A stretch of 5,949 nucleotides of DNA from positions 1 to 5,949 of the forward strand of contig JAFLJU010000026.1 in the NCBI GenBank assembly GCA_022712835.1. Direction: 5' to 3'. This document shows positions 4,818-5,949 of the stretch, piece by piece. Origin of the DNA: Desulfobacteraceae bacterium. GTDB lineage: Bacteria > Desulfobacterota > Desulfobacteria > Desulfobacterales > Desulfobacteraceae. A program made the position numbers and the translations under genes. Every line of letters begins with the position of its first letter. Positions within the stretch are counted from its first letter, which is position 1. The notes beneath the pieces are model-generated. The model had not been told where the DNA came from and made no database searches. It worked only from the letters and a program-made list of their open reading frames with translations.

Positions 4818-5949
4818 TTATTTTAGATTGTATTTTCTCAAGAGAAAATAGAGACGATTTTTGCTGATACCGGCAATTTCTGCCACTCCCTCTAAATCCT
4901 TATGTGTACACTTCATCAGGTATCGAAGATAAACGGTTTCAATTTTTTCAAGGACAGTGTTCCGATAATTTTTCAAGGTGGGAATATGATCCCAAGATTC
5001 GCCCGGGGAAAAAACAGATACAAAGGGAAGGGTTGGCACAAGGAAATCGGGATTGTCCATCCCTTCATCCTTTGAAGCCAGGGCCTTTTTGTCCAGCAGG
5101 TCCTTGTTTGCATGGGCAACTCTGATCCGGTCAGGAAGGAACATGGGATAGAGCAGCGGCAGGTCCGGTTCAGACAGAATGGCCTTTTCAATGGCATTAA
5201 TCAACTCCCGGACATTTCCGGGCCAGTCGTGGGAGATCAGTACCTTGAGGGTATCCGGAAGCATCGCTTTTTTGGAAATTCCATGTTTCTCGCACAATTT
5301 ATCCATATAGTGCAATGCCAGGCTATTGATATCCTCTTTATGCAACCGCAGGGGGGGCAGTTCGATGGTAAAGGTTTTTAACCTATGGAGCAGATCTCTT
5401 CGAAAACTCCCCTGGTCAACCATTTGCTCAAGATCTCTGTTGGTGGCGGAAATCAATCTAAAATTACTGACAACCTCCGTGGAACTGCCCACGGGCCTGA
5501 ATTTTTTTTCCTGGAGCACCCTTAAAAATGCCTTCTGAACGGACAGGGGCAATTCCCCGATTTCATCCAGGAAAAGGGTACCCTTGTCTGCATTTTTAAT
5601 CAGTCCTTCCGATGCCGTGTCTGCCCCGGTAAATGCCCCCTTTTTATGGCCAAACAGCACACTTTCCGTCAGGGCTTCGGGCATGGCAGCGCAATCCACC
5701 ACAATATAATTTTCATTGGTATGGGGACAATTGTCATGGATGGCTTTGGCAAACAATTCTTTGCCAGTCCCGGTTTCCCCCTGGATTAATACATTGGCCG
5801 TGTTTGATGCGCTTTGGGCCACCTGGGCAATACAGGCCTTCATCAAAGGAGAGGTTCCCACAATGGCATCGGTATTCAACACAAGAGGCTGGTGCTGTTT
5901 CAACCGGGCATCCCTGTACTCAAGGGTTTGCCGGATCAGCAAGATTATC
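4818..5949 (-). CDS. Sigma-54-dependent NtrC-type transcriptional activator, 5' end cut by window
   Basis: Enhancer-binding protein that uses ATP hydrolysis to open promoters held by sigma-54 RNA polymerase. The frame is open through the right edge, so 376 C-terminal residues are seen and the N-terminus is missing. Counting from the first full codon (5948), the AAA+ domain is complete: Walker A GETGTGKE (57-64), the sigma-54 contact loop GAFTGA (104-109), Walker B GTLFLDE (123-129), sensor I SATNRD (167-172), arginine finger region FRRDLLHR (182-189) and sensor II WPGNVREL (242-249). A linker of about 70 residues leads to a Fis-type helix-turn-helix (about 350-376, ending RKYNLK). The first residues, LLIRQTLEYRDARL, resemble the helix that joins a receiver domain to AAA+, so it is probably a two-component response regulator, though a PAS or other sensor is possible. 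A TTG at 5942 is not a credible start, since the frame continues upstream. Targets are unknown; the neighbouring pseudo-receiver/chemoreceptor unit is a candidate. Confidence 0.95.
   Translation of the reverse strand, partial: IILLIRQTLEYRDARLKQHQPLVLNTDAIVGTSPLMKACIAQVAQSASNTANVLIQGETGTGKELFAKAIHDNCPHTNENYIVVDCAAMPEALTESVLFGHKKGAFTGADTASEGLIKNADKGTLFLDEIGELPLSVQKAFLRVLQEKKFRPVGSSTEVVSNFRLISATNRDLEQMVDQGSFRRDLLHRLKTFTIELPPLRLHKEDINSLALHYMDKLCEKHGISKKAMLPDTLKVLISHDWPGNVRELINAIEKAILSEPDLPLLYPMFLPDRIRVAHANKDLLDKKALASKDEGMDNPDFLVPTLPFVSVFSPGESWDHIPTLKNYRNTVLEKIETVYLRYLMKCTHKDLEGVAEIAGISKNRLYFLLRKYNLK

Overview
The window reads as an ordinary bacterial chromosome segment in which every supportable gene lies on the minus strand. 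The mix suggests an environmental, probably anaerobic, Desulfobacterales-like bacterium (Thermodesulfobacteriota): a sigma-54 enhancer-binding regulator, a dCache chemoreceptor, an amidase with a G-R-K-R-C zinc site, moderate G+C genes and very A+T-rich spacers. This assignment rests on protein style only and is tentative.

Transcription runs from right to left. At the right edge (5949 to 4818) is the 3' part of a sigma-54-dependent NtrC-type activator: the complete AAA+ domain and the Fis-type helix-turn-helix are present, and the N-terminal sensory or receiver domain lies outside the window. A 240-base A+T-rich spacer follows. It holds two TTGTGWCACAA palindromes and a second, wider inverted repeat, and looks like a control region. 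Next is a 130-residue protein that appears to be a degenerate CheY-like receiver lacking the phosphorylation residues (4577 to 4185). It is followed after 49 bases by a methyl-accepting chemotaxis protein with a periplasmic double-Cache sensor (4135 to 2132). These two probably form one transcription unit, and its placement next to the sigma-54 activator suggests, without proving, a regulatory link.

A 14-bp perfect hairpin just after the chemoreceptor stop marks the end of that unit. An A+T-rich spacer with a plausible sigma-70 promoter leads into a second group: a 17-codon cysteine-rich small ORF (1839 to 1786), an apparently solitary RelE/ParE-fold toxin-like gene with a C-terminal extension (1770 to 1297), and, after a 115-base gap with its own candidate promoter, an exported peptidoglycan amidase (1181 to the left edge, truncated) with two internal repeats at its C-terminal end.

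The amidase runs off the left edge and has no stop codon in the window. No rRNA, tRNA, CRISPR array, insertion sequence or attachment site was seen. I did not find a clear new multi-gene system. The points most worth a second look are the cysteine-rich mini-ORF with the orphan toxin-like gene, the paired palindromes upstream of the pseudo-receiver, and the pseudo-receiver/chemoreceptor pairing itself.
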